Under the pieces are notes generated by a model. The model was not told the origin of the DNA. It made no database searches and was given only the letters and a program-made list of their open reading frames with translations. This document shows, piece after piece, positions 7,087-15,760 of a stretch of DNA of 64,000 nucleotides. Made by a program: the position numbers and the translations under genes. Each line of letters begins with the position of its first letter. Position 1 is the first letter of the stretch. Source of the stretch: UBA2988 sp965237965 (lineage in GTDB: Bacteria; Gemmatimonadota; Gemmatimonadetes; Longimicrobiales; Gaopeijiaceae); NCBI GenBank assembly GCA_965237965.1, contig CBDEGT010000003.1, forward strand, positions 1,426,001-1,490,000, in the 5' to 3' direction.

Positions 7087-9591
7087 TCAGTCGAACAGCT
7101 CCGACTGATCCTCTCGCCCTGCGTTGACGGCTAGCGACGTGCCTTCGCCGCCGGCCCTCGCTCCGCCGGCCGCGCGGGTCAGCTCGACTACACGATCTCC
7201 GGATCCGAGCTCCATCAACCGCGTGCCCCGCGTCCGTCGTCCTTGAGCCGGGATTCGCTCCACGCGAACGCGCGCGACCTGGCCCCCCGCGGTCACGAGC
7301 ATCACCTCGTCTCCCTCCACCACCTCCATCGCACCCACCAGCGGGTCGGCCTCCGGACCCGCGGGGGTCGCAAGGTTTCCCAGGCCACCACGCTTCTGGA
7401 GCGGGAACTCCGCCACGGGGGTGCGCTTCCCCATCCCGCCCTCACTCACGGAAAGCACATGGGCTTCCCTGCGGATCACGACGAGACCAATCACCCGATC
7501 CTCGACTCCGAGGTTCATTCCCTTCACACCCTGTGCCGTCCGTCCCAGCTCGGGAACGTCGGTCTCGGGGAAGCGGATCGCACGACCGCCCCGGCTCAGT
7601 ATCATCAACTCGCCATCTCCACCGGAGAGCACCACGTCGACCACCCGGTCCCCCGGCTTTACCCCCACCGCGATGACCCCCCCGGAGCGCGGTCGGGAAA
7701 ACTCGGCGAGAGGAGTGCGCTTGACGAAGCCCTTTGCCGTGACGAACACCAGAACGCGATCCTGATCCAAGTCGTCGATCGGCATCATCGCCACGATCCG
7801 GTCGCGACGATCCGCCCCAGGCAGAAGCGAGTATGCCGACTGGCCTCGGGAAGCTCGTCCGCTCTCAGGCAGGTGCTCGACGGGAAGAAAGTGGCAGTGC
7901 CCGCCGGCCGTGAAGGCGAGGATCCACCCACGCGTACGCGCAGCGAAGAGCCGTTCGATGAAGTCGTCCTCGTGCTTATCCATCCCCGCGAGCGCCTTGC
8001 CGCTTCCGATCCGCCTCCGATACAGGTGCATCGGCATGCGCTTGACGAAGCCCTCGTGGCTGACGGCAACGATCGCATCCTCGTCGGCGACCTCCTCGAC
8101 TACTTCCTCGACCTCCCGTTCATCGTCGTCCAGGATCTCGGTGCGGCGCTCGTCCCCGAACTGTCGTACGACCTCGTCGAGCTCGTCGAGCATCACCTCG
8201 AGTTGGCGCTCCTCGCTCTTCAGGATCCTGCGAAGTTCCCGAATCAGGGCGTCCAGCTCTCCCAGACGCGCCTTCAGCTCGCGCTGCTCGAGCTTGGTCA
8301 GCTTGCCGAGCCGCATGTTGAGGATCGCGTCGGCCTGCACCTCGGACAGCCCGAACCGATCCTGCAGCTTCTCCGAGGCTTCGGGACGATCCTTCGCGGC
8401 ACGGATGATCCCGATCACCGCGTCGATGTGCTGGAGCGCCGCGAGCAACCCCTCGATCACGTGCTTCTCGGCTTCGAATTGCTCGAGCTGGTGGCGCGAG
8501 CGTCGCACGATCACCTCGAGTCGGTGATCGCGGAACCGCTCCAGTATCGCCTTGAGGTCGAGCTCGCGGGGCTGTCCCGCGTCCAGGGCAAGGAGGATCG
8601 CCCCGAAGGTGCTCTGGAGGTTCGTGCGCTGGAAGAGTGCGCCGAGCGTCTTCTTCACCCTCGCCCCGCGCTTGAGCTCGATGACCAGCCGGATACCCTC
8701 GCGGTCGGACTCGTCGCGGATGTCGCTCACCTCGTCGAGCTTGCCCTTGCGAGCGAGATCAGCGATCTGCTCGATGATCTTGGTCTTCGACGTGGCGTAG
8801 GGAATCTCGCAGACGACCAGCTGGCTCTTGCCTCCGCGCAGGGTCTCCTTGACGACCCGCGCCCGCATTACCAACCGGCCGCGCCCCGTGCGGTACATGT
8901 CCTCGATCCCCTGCCGGCCCACGATCAGTCCCGCGGTGGGAAAGTCGGGGCCTGGGATGTGGCGGATCAGATCCGCCACGCTGCAGTCCGGATCGACCAC
9001 GAGCTGCTTCACCCCGCGCGCGACCTCGCGCAGATTGTGCGGGGGCACATTCGTGCTCATCCCGACGGCGATTCCGCTCGACCCGTTGACGAGCAGGTTG
9101 GGAAAGCGGGCCGGAAGGACGACCGGCTCCTCCAGCCGGTTGTCAAAGTTGGGGATGAAGTCGACGGTCGCCTGCTCGATGTCGGCGAGGAGCTCCACCG
9201 CCGTCGGTGACAACCTGGCCTCGGTGTACCGGTAAGCGGCGGCCGAGTCACCGTCCACGGAACCGAAGTTCCCCTGCCCGTCCACCAGCGGATATCGCAG
9301 CGAGAAATCCTGAACCATGCGGACCAGAGCGTCGTATACCGCCGTGTCCCCGTGTGGATGGTACTTGCCCAGCACGTCGCCGACCACAGTCGCGCACTTC
9401 TTGTATCCGCGATCGGGGAGGAGGCCAAGCCCGCGCATCGCATAGAGAATGCGCCGATGCACTGGCTTGAGTCCGTCGCGGACGTCGGGGAGGGCCCGCT
9501 GGACGATGACGCTCATCGAATAGTCGATGAACGACTCCCGCATTTCATCCTCGATCAGGCGGGTGACGATCCGTTCCCGCTTCTCTGCCAT
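7087..9591 (-). CDS. gyrA: DNA gyrase subunit A
   Basis: Type IIA topoisomerase A subunit of 834 aa, which cleaves and religates DNA together with GyrB. The N-terminal breakage-reunion domain has the catalytic Tyr at position 122 (AAYRYTEARL). The quinolone-pocket segment HPHGDTAVYDA places Thr at 83 and Asp at 87 in E. coli numbering. The C-terminal beta-pinwheel has six repeats and a degenerate GyrA box, QKRGGLG rather than QRRGGKG, so ParC is a remote alternative. The gene is full length and intact; gyrB is not in the window. Confidence 0.92.
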   Translation of the reverse strand: MAEKRERIVTRLIEDEMRESFIDYSMSVIVQRALPDVRDGLKPVHRRILYAMRGLGLLPDRGYKKCATVVGDVLGKYHPHGDTAVYDALVRMVQDFSLRYPLVDGQGNFGSVDGDSAAAYRYTEARLSPTAVELLADIEQATVDFIPNFDNRLEEPVVLPARFPNLLVNGSSGIAVGMSTNVPPHNLREVARGVKQLVVDPDCSVADLIRHIPGPDFPTAGLIVGRQGIEDMYRTGRGRLVMRARVVKETLRGGKSQLVVCEIPYATSKTKIIEQIADLARKGKLDEVSDIRDESDREGIRLVIELKRGARVKKTLGALFQRTNLQSTFGAILLALDAGQPRELDLKAILERFRDHRLEVIVRRSRHQLEQFEAEKHVIEGLLAALQHIDAVIGIIRAAKDRPEASEKLQDRFGLSEVQADAILNMRLGKLTKLEQRELKARLGELDALIRELRRILKSEERQLEVMLDELDEVVRQFGDERRTEILDDDEREVEEVVEEVADEDAIVAVSHEGFVKRMPMHLYRRRIGSGKALAGMDKHEDDFIERLFAARTRGWILAFTAGGHCHFLPVEHLPESGRASRGQSAYSLLPGADRRDRIVAMMPIDDLDQDRVLVFVTAKGFVKRTPLAEFSRPRSGGVIAVGVKPGDRVVDVVLSGGDGELMILSRGGRAIRFPETDVPELGRTAQGVKGMNLGVEDRVIGLVVIRREAHVLSVSEGGMGKRTPVAEFPLQKRGGLGNLATPAGPEADPLVGAMEVVEGDEVMLVTAGGQVARVRVERIPAQGRRTRGTRLMELGSGDRVVELTRAAGGARAGGEGTSLAVNAGREDQSELFD

Positions 9592-9642
9592 CGATCTTCC
9601 TGGTTGGTCCGGAAAGCTATCCGGTGGACGGGGTGGAGGCGC

Positions 9643-10065
9643 TCACTCCTCGGCGAGCGCCGCCTCGAGGTCAGAGGCCATGGACGGATGCCCGTGCCGA
9701 CGCGCTTGCTCGATGCCGCGGCGGTACGCTGCACGCGCCTCCTCGGAAAGCCCGAGACCGCGGAGCTGGGCGCCCAGACGTCCCCACGCGTTGCCTTCGT
9801 CCTCGGTGCTCTCCAGGTACACCTTGAGTTCGCGCACCGCGTCCTCACCACGGCCGGCTTTCTCGTACTCTACCGCCAGACCGAAGCGCAGGCGCGCGTC
9901 CCCCGGGCGCGACCGCAGCATTCCCTCGAGGACGGCGATCCGGTCGCTGCCGGAGCTGGCGTTCGAATCTGGAGTCACGCCGCAGGAACCCGCGGCGAGT
10001 ACGCCCAGTTCCGCGCCGAACGAACCGGAAACGGGCGCCCCGTCCAGGGCGCCCGTTTCAGCCAC
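9643..10065 (-). CDS. TPR-repeat protein upstream of gyrA
   Basis: The C-terminal hundred residues contain tetratricopeptide-type helices: RPGDARLRFGLAVEYEKAG, then NAWGRLGAQLRGLGLSEEARAAYRRGIEQA. TPRs usually serve as protein-binding scaffolds. The start is uncertain: ATG 10065, GTG 9978 and ATG 9921 are all in frame. The first 25 codons of the long form cover a perfect hairpin at 10028-10059, which favours a shorter protein. It lies 51 bp ahead of gyrA on the same strand and may be co-transcribed with it. Confidence 0.6.
   Translation of the reverse strand: MAETGALDGAPVSGSFGAELGVLAAGSCGVTPDSNASSGSDRIAVLEGMLRSRPGDARLRFGLAVEYEKAGRGEDAVRELKVYLESTEDEGNAWGRLGAQLRGLGLSEEARAAYRRGIEQARRHGHPSMASDLEAALAEE
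10028..10059 (-). terminator. Perfect 13-bp hairpin, possible terminator
   Basis: GAAACGGGCGCCC (10028-10040) and its exact complement (10047-10059) flank a six-base loop. It falls just after the stop of the gene ending at 10096, reading leftward. There is no clear U-tract after the stem, so it may pause or protect RNA rather than terminate. It could also simply be coding sequence of the TPR gene. Confidence 0.45.
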
Positions 10066-10095
10066 GTCTTCGCGTGGTCTCCGAGCAGACGGACT

Positions 10096-10506
10096 TCAGT
10101 CCGGAAACTGGAACGAAGCTGCAGTCTGGGAATCGGAAGGACTTCCGGTGACGAGCTCGATCATCGCCTCCATCTCGCCTCCCATCTCGCGAAGACGCTG
10201 GAGCACAGAGAGAGCGTGAGCGTAATCGAAGTAAGCGGCCACCGCACCCTCGTGCGCCGGATGGGTATCCGCGATCAACGCCTCCATCTCGGCTCGCAGG
10301 CACTCGACGATGGTCTCGACCGCAGACGCCACCGTGCGCTGCTGTGCGAGCGTGCCGACTCCGATGTCCCCCACGAGGCGCTCCTTGAACGCACCCACCT
10401 CGGCGCGAATCGGGGGGGACGCGACCACGAGGCTGCCACCCTGCGGCTCCTCACGGAGGAAGCTGCGCGCACCCTGCCGCAGCGACCTGACCTCCTCGTA
10501 ACTCAT
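10096..10506 (-). CDS. Hypothetical helical protein, 136 aa
   Basis: Starting at the ATG at 10506, the product begins MSYEEVRSLRQGARSFLREE and is predicted mostly helical, with several Glu/Arg-rich amphipathic stretches (ETIVECLRAEMEALIADTH, REMGGEMEAMIELV). No signal peptide, membrane segment or known catalytic motif is visible. A longer form from 10557 is open but adds only a basic tail. It heads the minus-strand run that continues through the TPR gene and gyrA. I do not recognise the family. Confidence 0.6.
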   Translation of the reverse strand: MSYEEVRSLRQGARSFLREEPQGGSLVVASPPIRAEVGAFKERLVGDIGVGTLAQQRTVASAVETIVECLRAEMEALIADTHPAHEGAVAAYFDYAHALSVLQRLREMGGEMEAMIELVTGSPSDSQTAASFQFPD

Positions 10507-10763
10507 GTAGAGGATCACGGCTCCCTCCACTCGCCCGGAACGCCTGCCTCGACTCACCTCTTATACTGCGCGAACCCGCCGGACGTTTCTGCAAGGCGGG
10601 TGCCGATCGAGGGAGGATGTCGATACGATCCGTAATATGAAGTGGGACTTTTACTTGCAGGACCAGCGCCGAGCGCGAGCCGCGACGGGCTGTAGCCGGC
10701 GTGCCACGGGAAATCGCCATTCTCAGTGTGTTTTCCGAGGCTTCCCGGGCTTCGGAGCGGCGC

Positions 10764-11177
10764 TCATGCCCGAGCGGTGCCGCTGGAGTCCACCACGCTC
10801 AGCGGGATGCCGACGTGATGCTCGCCGTCCACACTCACGTCGAATGTGTAGTTCCCAGGCCTCGCGAACACGATCCCATCGAGATTGAGCACGTGAGGAA
10901 CCTTCACCCCTCCCCCGGCGCTGCGCGGGCCGGGAGCCAACTGCATCTCGCCGTCCAGGCGCAACAATTCCTCGCCGTCGGGGCCGCTCAGACGGATCCC
11001 AACATTGTGCGGCCCCGCCTCGGGGAGCCCCGCGGCAAACCGTAGCACCAGGGCCATGCGACCGTGCTGGGCGGGAAAGGCGGATGCCGAGATGCGGTCG
11101 AACACCCCGAGGATATTGAGCTTCCCGGAGCCGTCGATGGTTGCGGCGTCCGCCAGAAGCGAGAGGTCGATGTCCAT
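10764..11177 (-). CDS. DUF6941-family protein
   Basis: The 137-residue product from ATG 11177 opens with LLADAATIDGSGKLNILGVF followed by DRI, the signature start of the DUF6941 family. It continues as a compact beta-sandwich-like domain (GIRLSGPDGEELLRLDGEMQ, PGNYTFDVSVDGEHH). Proteins of this type are small, cytosolic and uncharacterised. The open frame extends upstream to 11246 but overlaps the CPBP gene there. No operon partner suggests a role. Confidence 0.7.
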   Translation of the reverse strand: MDIDLSLLADAATIDGSGKLNILGVFDRISASAFPAQHGRMALVLRFAAGLPEAGPHNVGIRLSGPDGEELLRLDGEMQLAPGPRSAGGGVKVPHVLNLDGIVFARPGNYTFDVSVDGEHHVGIPLSVVDSSGTARA

Positions 11178-11224
11178 CCGCCACCCTAATCCGGCGTCGA
11201 CGGAACCCGCAAGCGGTCGTCTGC

Positions 11225-12034
11225 TCAAGATCCGGTCACGAGCCAACGCCCGAGCCAGAGCCCGGCCAGGAGATCGAGACCCGCATGAGCGAGCACCGCC
11301 GGCCAGACGCTACCGGTGAGCAGCACAACGACGCCGAAGACGAATCCCAGAAGCCCCGCGCGCACGGCTCCCGACCAACCCTGGTACGCGTGCACGGCGC
11401 CGAAGGGAATCGACGCAGCCGCCACCCCGGCCCACCCCCCCGCTCCCAGGTCCGACACCAGCGTGAGTACGTAGCCCCGATAGGCAAGCTCCTCTCCCAC
11501 TCCCGCAGCGACGGACAGAACTGCAAAGAGGCGGCGCTCGCGGGCGGTGTGTGGCAACAGCGCCCGGGTGATCGCGGACTCGCGCAACCCCAGCGCTCGT
11601 CCCGCCGATCGCCAGAGCGCGACCATCCCGAGGGTGACGGTCAGCAGCCCGAGGCTCCAGGCGACGAGCGCCTCCGGCTCCAGGCGCCGCAGGCCCAGTG
11701 CGGCGAGCCCCGGCGCACGGATCGAGGCAGCCGCGGCCAGAATGCCCATCAGGAGCGCGAACACCGCGGAGCCGAAGTACACGGACGTGCGCTCCAGCGG
11801 ACGCCCCTGTGCCATTGCGTGTTGTATCAGGGGAACCTGAGCGATCGCCAGTAACGGGAGAGCAACGACGAGCCCGGGCAGGAGAAACACATGGAGGCCC
11901 CGCAGCCCGAGGACGAAGCTGAGACCGACCGCGAGCGGATAGGCGAGAGCGACGGCCGCCGCCCACCGCGCCGCGCGTTGACGAGCCACAGCGCCATCTC
12001 CAGGGTACGACTGCCCCCGAAGCGTCATCCGCAT
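11225..12034 (-). CDS. CPBP-family intramembrane glutamic endopeptidase
   Basis: Polytopic membrane protein of 269 aa of the CAAX-protease/bacteriocin-processing (Abi) family. The three active-site motifs are present in order: GVGEELAYRG (EExxxR type), FGAVHAYQGW, and VLAHAGLDL. About seven to eight hydrophobic helices surround them. Known relatives cleave prenylated or membrane peptides; the substrate here is unknown. The ATG at 12034 has an AGGGGGT-like SD eight bases upstream. The adjacent plus-strand gene diverges from it with a 27-bp gap. Confidence 0.85.
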   Translation of the reverse strand: MRMTLRGQSYPGDGAVARQRAARWAAAVALAYPLAVGLSFVLGLRGLHVFLLPGLVVALPLLAIAQVPLIQHAMAQGRPLERTSVYFGSAVFALLMGILAAAASIRAPGLAALGLRRLEPEALVAWSLGLLTVTLGMVALWRSAGRALGLRESAITRALLPHTARERRLFAVLSVAAGVGEELAYRGYVLTLVSDLGAGGWAGVAAASIPFGAVHAYQGWSGAVRAGLLGFVFGVVVLLTGSVWPAVLAHAGLDLLAGLWLGRWLVTGS

Positions 12035-12061
12035 CCGGCGACCCCCTTCTCCGGTCCGAGC

Positions 12062-12379
12062 ATGGCTACGAGCCAGACAAAGCGCGTTCCCGCCTTCCGC
12101 GTGCTCGATGCGATGGACGCACCGCACGGTGGTAAGATCCTCCGATTACGGCTCGAGTCGGGTGAAGCCCCATCGATCGGCGAGCTCACGGGCGCCCGTC
12201 TCACCACGATCGCACCCGACGGTCGCACCGGAGCGGTTCGTGTGCGCGGTTTCGCGGTGTTCGGTGGACGACCCTCCGACGAGCGCCTGGCACGAACCGG
12301 GCGGATCGATCTCCACGTGGAAACGGAGGGAGACGGCCCTCCGGTCGGATTGCGCTGGGAGGTTCGGCCCGACCGCTAG
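12062..12379 (+). CDS. Hypothetical protein, 105 aa
   Basis: Small cytosolic protein starting MATSQTKRVPAFRVLDAMDA. The middle segment PHGGKILRLRLESGEAPSIGEL and the later RLARTGRIDLHVE resemble beta-rich ligand or nucleic-acid binding folds, but no family is recognised. The high density of charged residues and absence of a signal peptide suggest a soluble protein. It diverges from the CPBP gene and converges on the lipoprotein gene, with only four bases between stop codons. Confidence 0.6.
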   Translation: MATSQTKRVPAFRVLDAMDAPHGGKILRLRLESGEAPSIGELTGARLTTIAPDGRTGAVRVRGFAVFGGRPSDERLARTGRIDLHVETEGDGPPVGLRWEVRPDR

Positions 12380-12383
12380 CGGG

Positions 12384-13100
12384 TCAGCGTTCGCCGGTGG
12401 TCTGACCCGACCCGGGCGGCTCGCCCTCGAATACCCGACCGTACCACGCCCGATACTCGTCGATCATGTCCGGCCGTTCCTCCTCCCACCGCGCACGCTC
12501 GTCGGGGAACTCGTCCGCACGGGCGGTCAGAAGGTACGCGTCAAGGTAGCCGGCCTCTCGCGCGTACATCACCTCATCGAGCGGTCGATATGCGGGAGCG
12601 TCGAAGACCGCGCGACCGAGCAACCACGCGTCCGATACCCGTTCCACGATCGCTCGCTCCAGCTCCCAGCCCACCTCGTTCGCGTGCTCGGGAAGCCATT
12701 CCTCGAGCCGGCCCATCCGATCCATGAGGTGGAGGTGGGCGTAGATGTAATAGACAGTGAGGACGTCGGGGTGGGCTCGGTCGAACTGTACCCGAGCCGT
12801 GTCCCCCTCTATGGACAGGGTCTCCCACGGAAGGGCCTCCCGGGCCGCCGGCACCCCGTCGAGCAGGAAGGTCGGGTCTAGCTCGATGTTCTCGTTCTCC
12901 GCCATCAGCCATGAGTAGATCGTGTCCATCCGGGCCGGGTCCACCCGGATCCGCTCCCCCGACGACACGATGATCGGGCGGGGTGGGGGAAGCTGGATCG
13001 GGCCCCCTCCCCCGCACCCCAAGAGAGAGACCCCGACCATCAGAGCGACCAGCTGGAACACGGGGCGGCCGCGGTGGAGGAAGGGACGATGGCGACCCAT
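12384..13100 (-). CDS. Hypothetical lipoprotein, 238 aa
   Basis: The start at 13100 is well supported: AGGAGG lies seven bases upstream, and the first 30 residues form a signal peptide ending in a lipobox (VSLLGCGGGG). The mature part is acidic and rich in aromatic residues and helices, with segments DTIYSWLMAENENIELDPT, VYYIYAHLHLMDRMGRLEEW and DEYRAWYGRVFEGE. No enzyme motif is seen. The longer open frame upstream is antisense to the divergent gene. A 14-bp palindrome overlaps the ribosome-binding region. Confidence 0.7.
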   Translation of the reverse strand: MGRHRPFLHRGRPVFQLVALMVGVSLLGCGGGGPIQLPPPRPIIVSSGERIRVDPARMDTIYSWLMAENENIELDPTFLLDGVPAAREALPWETLSIEGDTARVQFDRAHPDVLTVYYIYAHLHLMDRMGRLEEWLPEHANEVGWELERAIVERVSDAWLLGRAVFDAPAYRPLDEVMYAREAGYLDAYLLTARADEFPDERARWEEERPDMIDEYRAWYGRVFEGEPPGSGQTTGER

Positions 13101-13109
13101 TGGGAACCT

Positions 13110-13123
13110 CCTGTATATACAGG
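13110..13123. promoter_or_regulatory. Palindrome CCTGTATATACAGG overlapping an SD
   Basis: This is a perfect 14-bp palindrome whose last bases form part of the AGGAGG of the lipoprotein gene starting at 13100. The CTGT/ACAG half sites resemble LexA-type half sites, but with a four-base rather than eight-base spacer. It could be a repressor operator shared by the two divergent genes, or a translational control site. No regulator gene is adjacent. Confidence 0.45.
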
Positions 13124-13203
13124 TGTAGTTTGGGTTGAAGTCCTTGACACCCCGGGTCCCCCGGTTGGAATTGGGGTGACAAAGGGATGATGAGGATGCG
13201 GCT

Positions 13204-13782
13204 ATGAGTTCAAAGACCAAAGAATCTTCCTTCTCGGCCATGCCCGAGTTCCGGGCGCCGCGGACCATGACGCCCGAGGAGCTCGGGGACACCCTGGCGC
13301 GCCTAGTCTGGGAGAGCTTCTCCGACTTCGTTTCCGACGGTGACGCAGAGATCCCGCTCGGAGCTCTGGGCGTCCCCAACCAGGACGGTGTCCCGGAAGC
13401 GTACCCGGCCGAGGAGGCGCTCATCTTCCTCATGTGGGCCCATACCCGCGGGGTGCAGCTCGCGTTCTTGGGGCGAGCTCGCGACGAGCTGGTCACGCGT
13501 GGTCTCGACGCGATGCACCGCGCGGTGTTCGAAGACATGGCCGACAACGGGACGCCCCGCTCCCAGCTACCGATCTTCGAGCAGCGCGTGAGCGCGCGTT
13601 ACGCCGAGTACCACGCGGCAGCGGCACACTCCGACGACCGACTCGGCGAGTCTGTCGTGCGGCACCTCACCAGCGGGGACGGGCACCGGGGCCAGCCGCT
13701 CGCCCGCGCAGTCTCCGAGCGCGCCATCGCGGTCGCGAACCCCCTGCGCGACTTTCTAGAAGAGGTTGACCTCGTCGACTAG
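13204..13782 (+). CDS. Hypothetical protein, 192 aa
   Basis: Soluble protein with no signal peptide, starting at ATG 13204 after a weakly purine-rich stretch (GGGATGATGAGGATG). It contains a helical core (EELGDTLARLVWESFSDFV, EEALIFLMWAHTRGVQLAFL, RARDELVTRGLDAMHRAVFED). The family is not recognised. It diverges from the lipoprotein gene at 13100 across 103 bp that include the palindrome at 13110-13123. A TTGACA at 13144-13149 could be a -35 element, but the matching -10 is poor. Confidence 0.6.
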   Translation: MSSKTKESSFSAMPEFRAPRTMTPEELGDTLARLVWESFSDFVSDGDAEIPLGALGVPNQDGVPEAYPAEEALIFLMWAHTRGVQLAFLGRARDELVTRGLDAMHRAVFEDMADNGTPRSQLPIFEQRVSARYAEYHAAAAHSDDRLGESVVRHLTSGDGHRGQPLARAVSERAIAVANPLRDFLEEVDLVD

Positions 13783-13802
13783 CACCCCTCGGAATCGGAA
13801 CC

Positions 13803-14105
13803 CTAGATCCCGAGCGACGAGCGGATCAGTGGGCTGATACGCTCGGGCGTCCAAAGAGGCTCGAAGGTAAGCTCTACCTCCGCCTTCTCCACCCCGTCCA
13901 CATCAAGCACCGCGGCCCGCGCGTCTTGCACGATCTGATCCGCAACCGGACACCCGGGAGACGTCAGCGAGATCGAAACGCGCACATCTCCGCTCTCGCC
14001 CACGTCGATATCATAGACCAGCCCCAGCACGACCAGGTCGAGCCCGAGCTCGGGATCCTTGACGGTCTTGAGAGCCTTTCGGACGTCCTTCTCGGTGACG
14101 GGCAT
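13803..14105 (-). CDS. sufT: MIP18/SufT-type Fe-S assembly protein (DUF59)
   Basis: 100-residue single-domain DUF59 protein. It has the opening KALKTVKDPELGLDLVVLGLV and the conserved cysteine motif TSPGCPVADQI, features of SufT/PaaD/MIP18 proteins that help mature Fe-S enzymes. It acts in the cytosol, probably as a carrier or targeting factor. It is not linked to the suf operon at 50.9 kb but would work in the same pathway. The SufT symbol is by family resemblance only. Confidence 0.8.
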   Translation of the reverse strand: MPVTEKDVRKALKTVKDPELGLDLVVLGLVYDIDVGESGDVRVSISLTSPGCPVADQIVQDARAAVLDVDGVEKAEVELTFEPLWTPERISPLIRSSLGI

Positions 14106-14202
14106 GGCGACCTCTGCGGGACAGCCGACGACAGTTGCAGCCGACCAGTGGGTCGAAAGCGGCCCGCCGTCGTAACCCCCGGCAGGACGCGCGTTCCGAA
14201 GA

Positions 14203-14676
14203 TCAGGCGGTGATCGAGGACCCTTCGTCCAGCCCGCCGTCCTCTCCTGACGTGCTGGCCACGTCCGTCGACGAAGCGCGCGGATCGCGACCCGACTGCG
14301 CGACCGCCTCGTCCAGGCACCGGATCATCACCACCGTATTCTCGAAAACGCCCCCCGTGACGGGGTCGTCAGCGGGAAGGGAGGCGGTGATCCGCTCCAC
14401 CACGTCGCTCACGTCATCCTCCCCCATCTCGCCTACAACCGCCTTCCCGACATCCAGCGCCCCATGGGCGGCCCGAGCCAGGCCGAGAAACGAATCACCG
14501 GGCATCAGCTGCGCCTGAAGTTCACCGTAGGCGGCGCTTCGCTCCACACCGAGCGGTGGAGACTCGGCAGGAAGTTCCGCCACGCCGCCCTTGGCCCGCA
14601 CGATCGCAGCCGTGACGGGACCGGCCGCTGCCCAGGTAAGCTCGCCCTGATCGAGCGCCACGAGCGCGCACTCCAC
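14203..14676 (-). pseudogene. C-terminal half of a SpoIIE/PP2C-type phosphatase, frameshifted
   Basis: This frame begins QQVECALVALDQGELTWAAA just after the upstream fragment stops, and reads as the second half of a SpoIIE-like PPM phosphatase domain (the 'tgrltyanAGHpP' region). GLARAAHGALDVG follows later. Restoring one base near 14712-14720 joins it seamlessly to the fragment at 14709-15586. The C-terminus has a long acidic tail that is unusual for the family. The candidate start at 14676 is internal and probably not used. Confidence 0.7.
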
Positions 14677-14708
14677 CTGCTGACGTGCCCCCGGCGCCCT
14701 GGCGCCGC

Positions 14709-15586
14709 TCAGTGCTTGTGGTTGGCGCGCCCGAGCAGCTTACCGAGGTCAACCTGGTCCCTGCCCAGCTCCCGAAGCAGCGTCCGCACCAGCACCAGCG
14801 TGGAGCCTGCCGGCAGGCCTTCGCTGTGCGCCCGGAGCGAGGCGAACACCCACCGGCCGTCGCCCAGCCGGAAGCAGTCCCACGCGCTCTCGCCGTCGGC
14901 CTTCTCGTGCGTGCCGGTGCGCGCCATGGCAGAAAACCCGGGCACCTGTGGCACCCGTGATGGCAGCACGCTCTTCTGCATCACCTGGCTGAGGCTGCGC
15001 AGCACATCGCGCGGGGTCCCACCCCTGGACTGACCCGACGCGAACCGCACCGACGTCGCCCAGAGCGCCTTGGCGACTCCGCGCAGCATGCGCACCGCGA
15101 ACGACTCGCCTCCCAGCATCGAATCGAAGGCGGCCCGCGAGAGCTCGAGCAGACTGCTCGGCTCGATCGCGCGCGCCGTGGCCGAGCGCGGCGACTGGTT
15201 GAGTAGCGCCATCTCGCCGAACGTCTCGCCTTCGCGGGCCACGGCGAGCTTTTCCTCGGAGCCGTCGCGCGCTCGCTTCACCAGCTCCACCCTTCCGCGC
15301 AGCACGATGTAGAAGCTGTCGCCCTTCTTCCCTTCCTCGAAGAGCACCTCGCCCGGCGCCATCTCCACCGTCTCGCCCAGTTCCTGGATCCTTGCGACGT
15401 CCTCGTCCGCCAGGGCCTCGAGAGCTGCACCGAACGTAGCGACTCGAGGATCTTCCGGGTCGTGGACGAGGAGATCATCGTCGCGATCTCGTCGAGCACC
15501 TCGTCGGGAACGCCCGCGTACTTGGGATCCCGACGGAGGGCCTGGCGGACCGAGTCGAGAGACGACTGCGCGGGGAAGCGTTGCAT
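14709..15586 (-). pseudogene. Cyclic-nucleotide-binding domain plus phosphatase N-terminus, frameshifted
   Basis: The frame encodes a cyclic-nucleotide-binding domain: APGEVLFEEGKKGDSFYIVL, a GETFGEMALLNQSPRSATAR phosphate-binding cassette, then the start of a PPM/SpoIIE phosphatase domain. Its true N-terminus (MQRFPAQSSLDSVRQALRRD, start 15586) lies in another frame and joins near 15478-15486 if one base is restored. A second one-base loss at about 14715 separates the phosphatase tail. The intact protein would be a cNMP- or ligand-gated serine phosphatase, a partner-switching regulator. Two lesions in one gene suggest decay or sequence error. Confidence 0.7.
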
Positions 15587-15760
15587 GGGCGGGCCCGACC
15601 AAGGTAAACAAGAGTTTCCAAGATAGCCGGGCGAGAGGCGGTCCGCGAGCGCGCTCATGAGATCATTGCTGACGGCGAACGGGCACCTCTAGCTTTAGGA
15701 AAGCTGGGCGGACCGGACCATCCCGGTAACACGACTTCTGTAGATCGTGACCTCGTCAGG

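Noticed and set aside
7243..9210. Long plus-strand frame of 655 residues over gyrA
   Set aside because: It is exactly antisense to gyrA codons and has His/Arg-rich low-complexity sequence with no domain.
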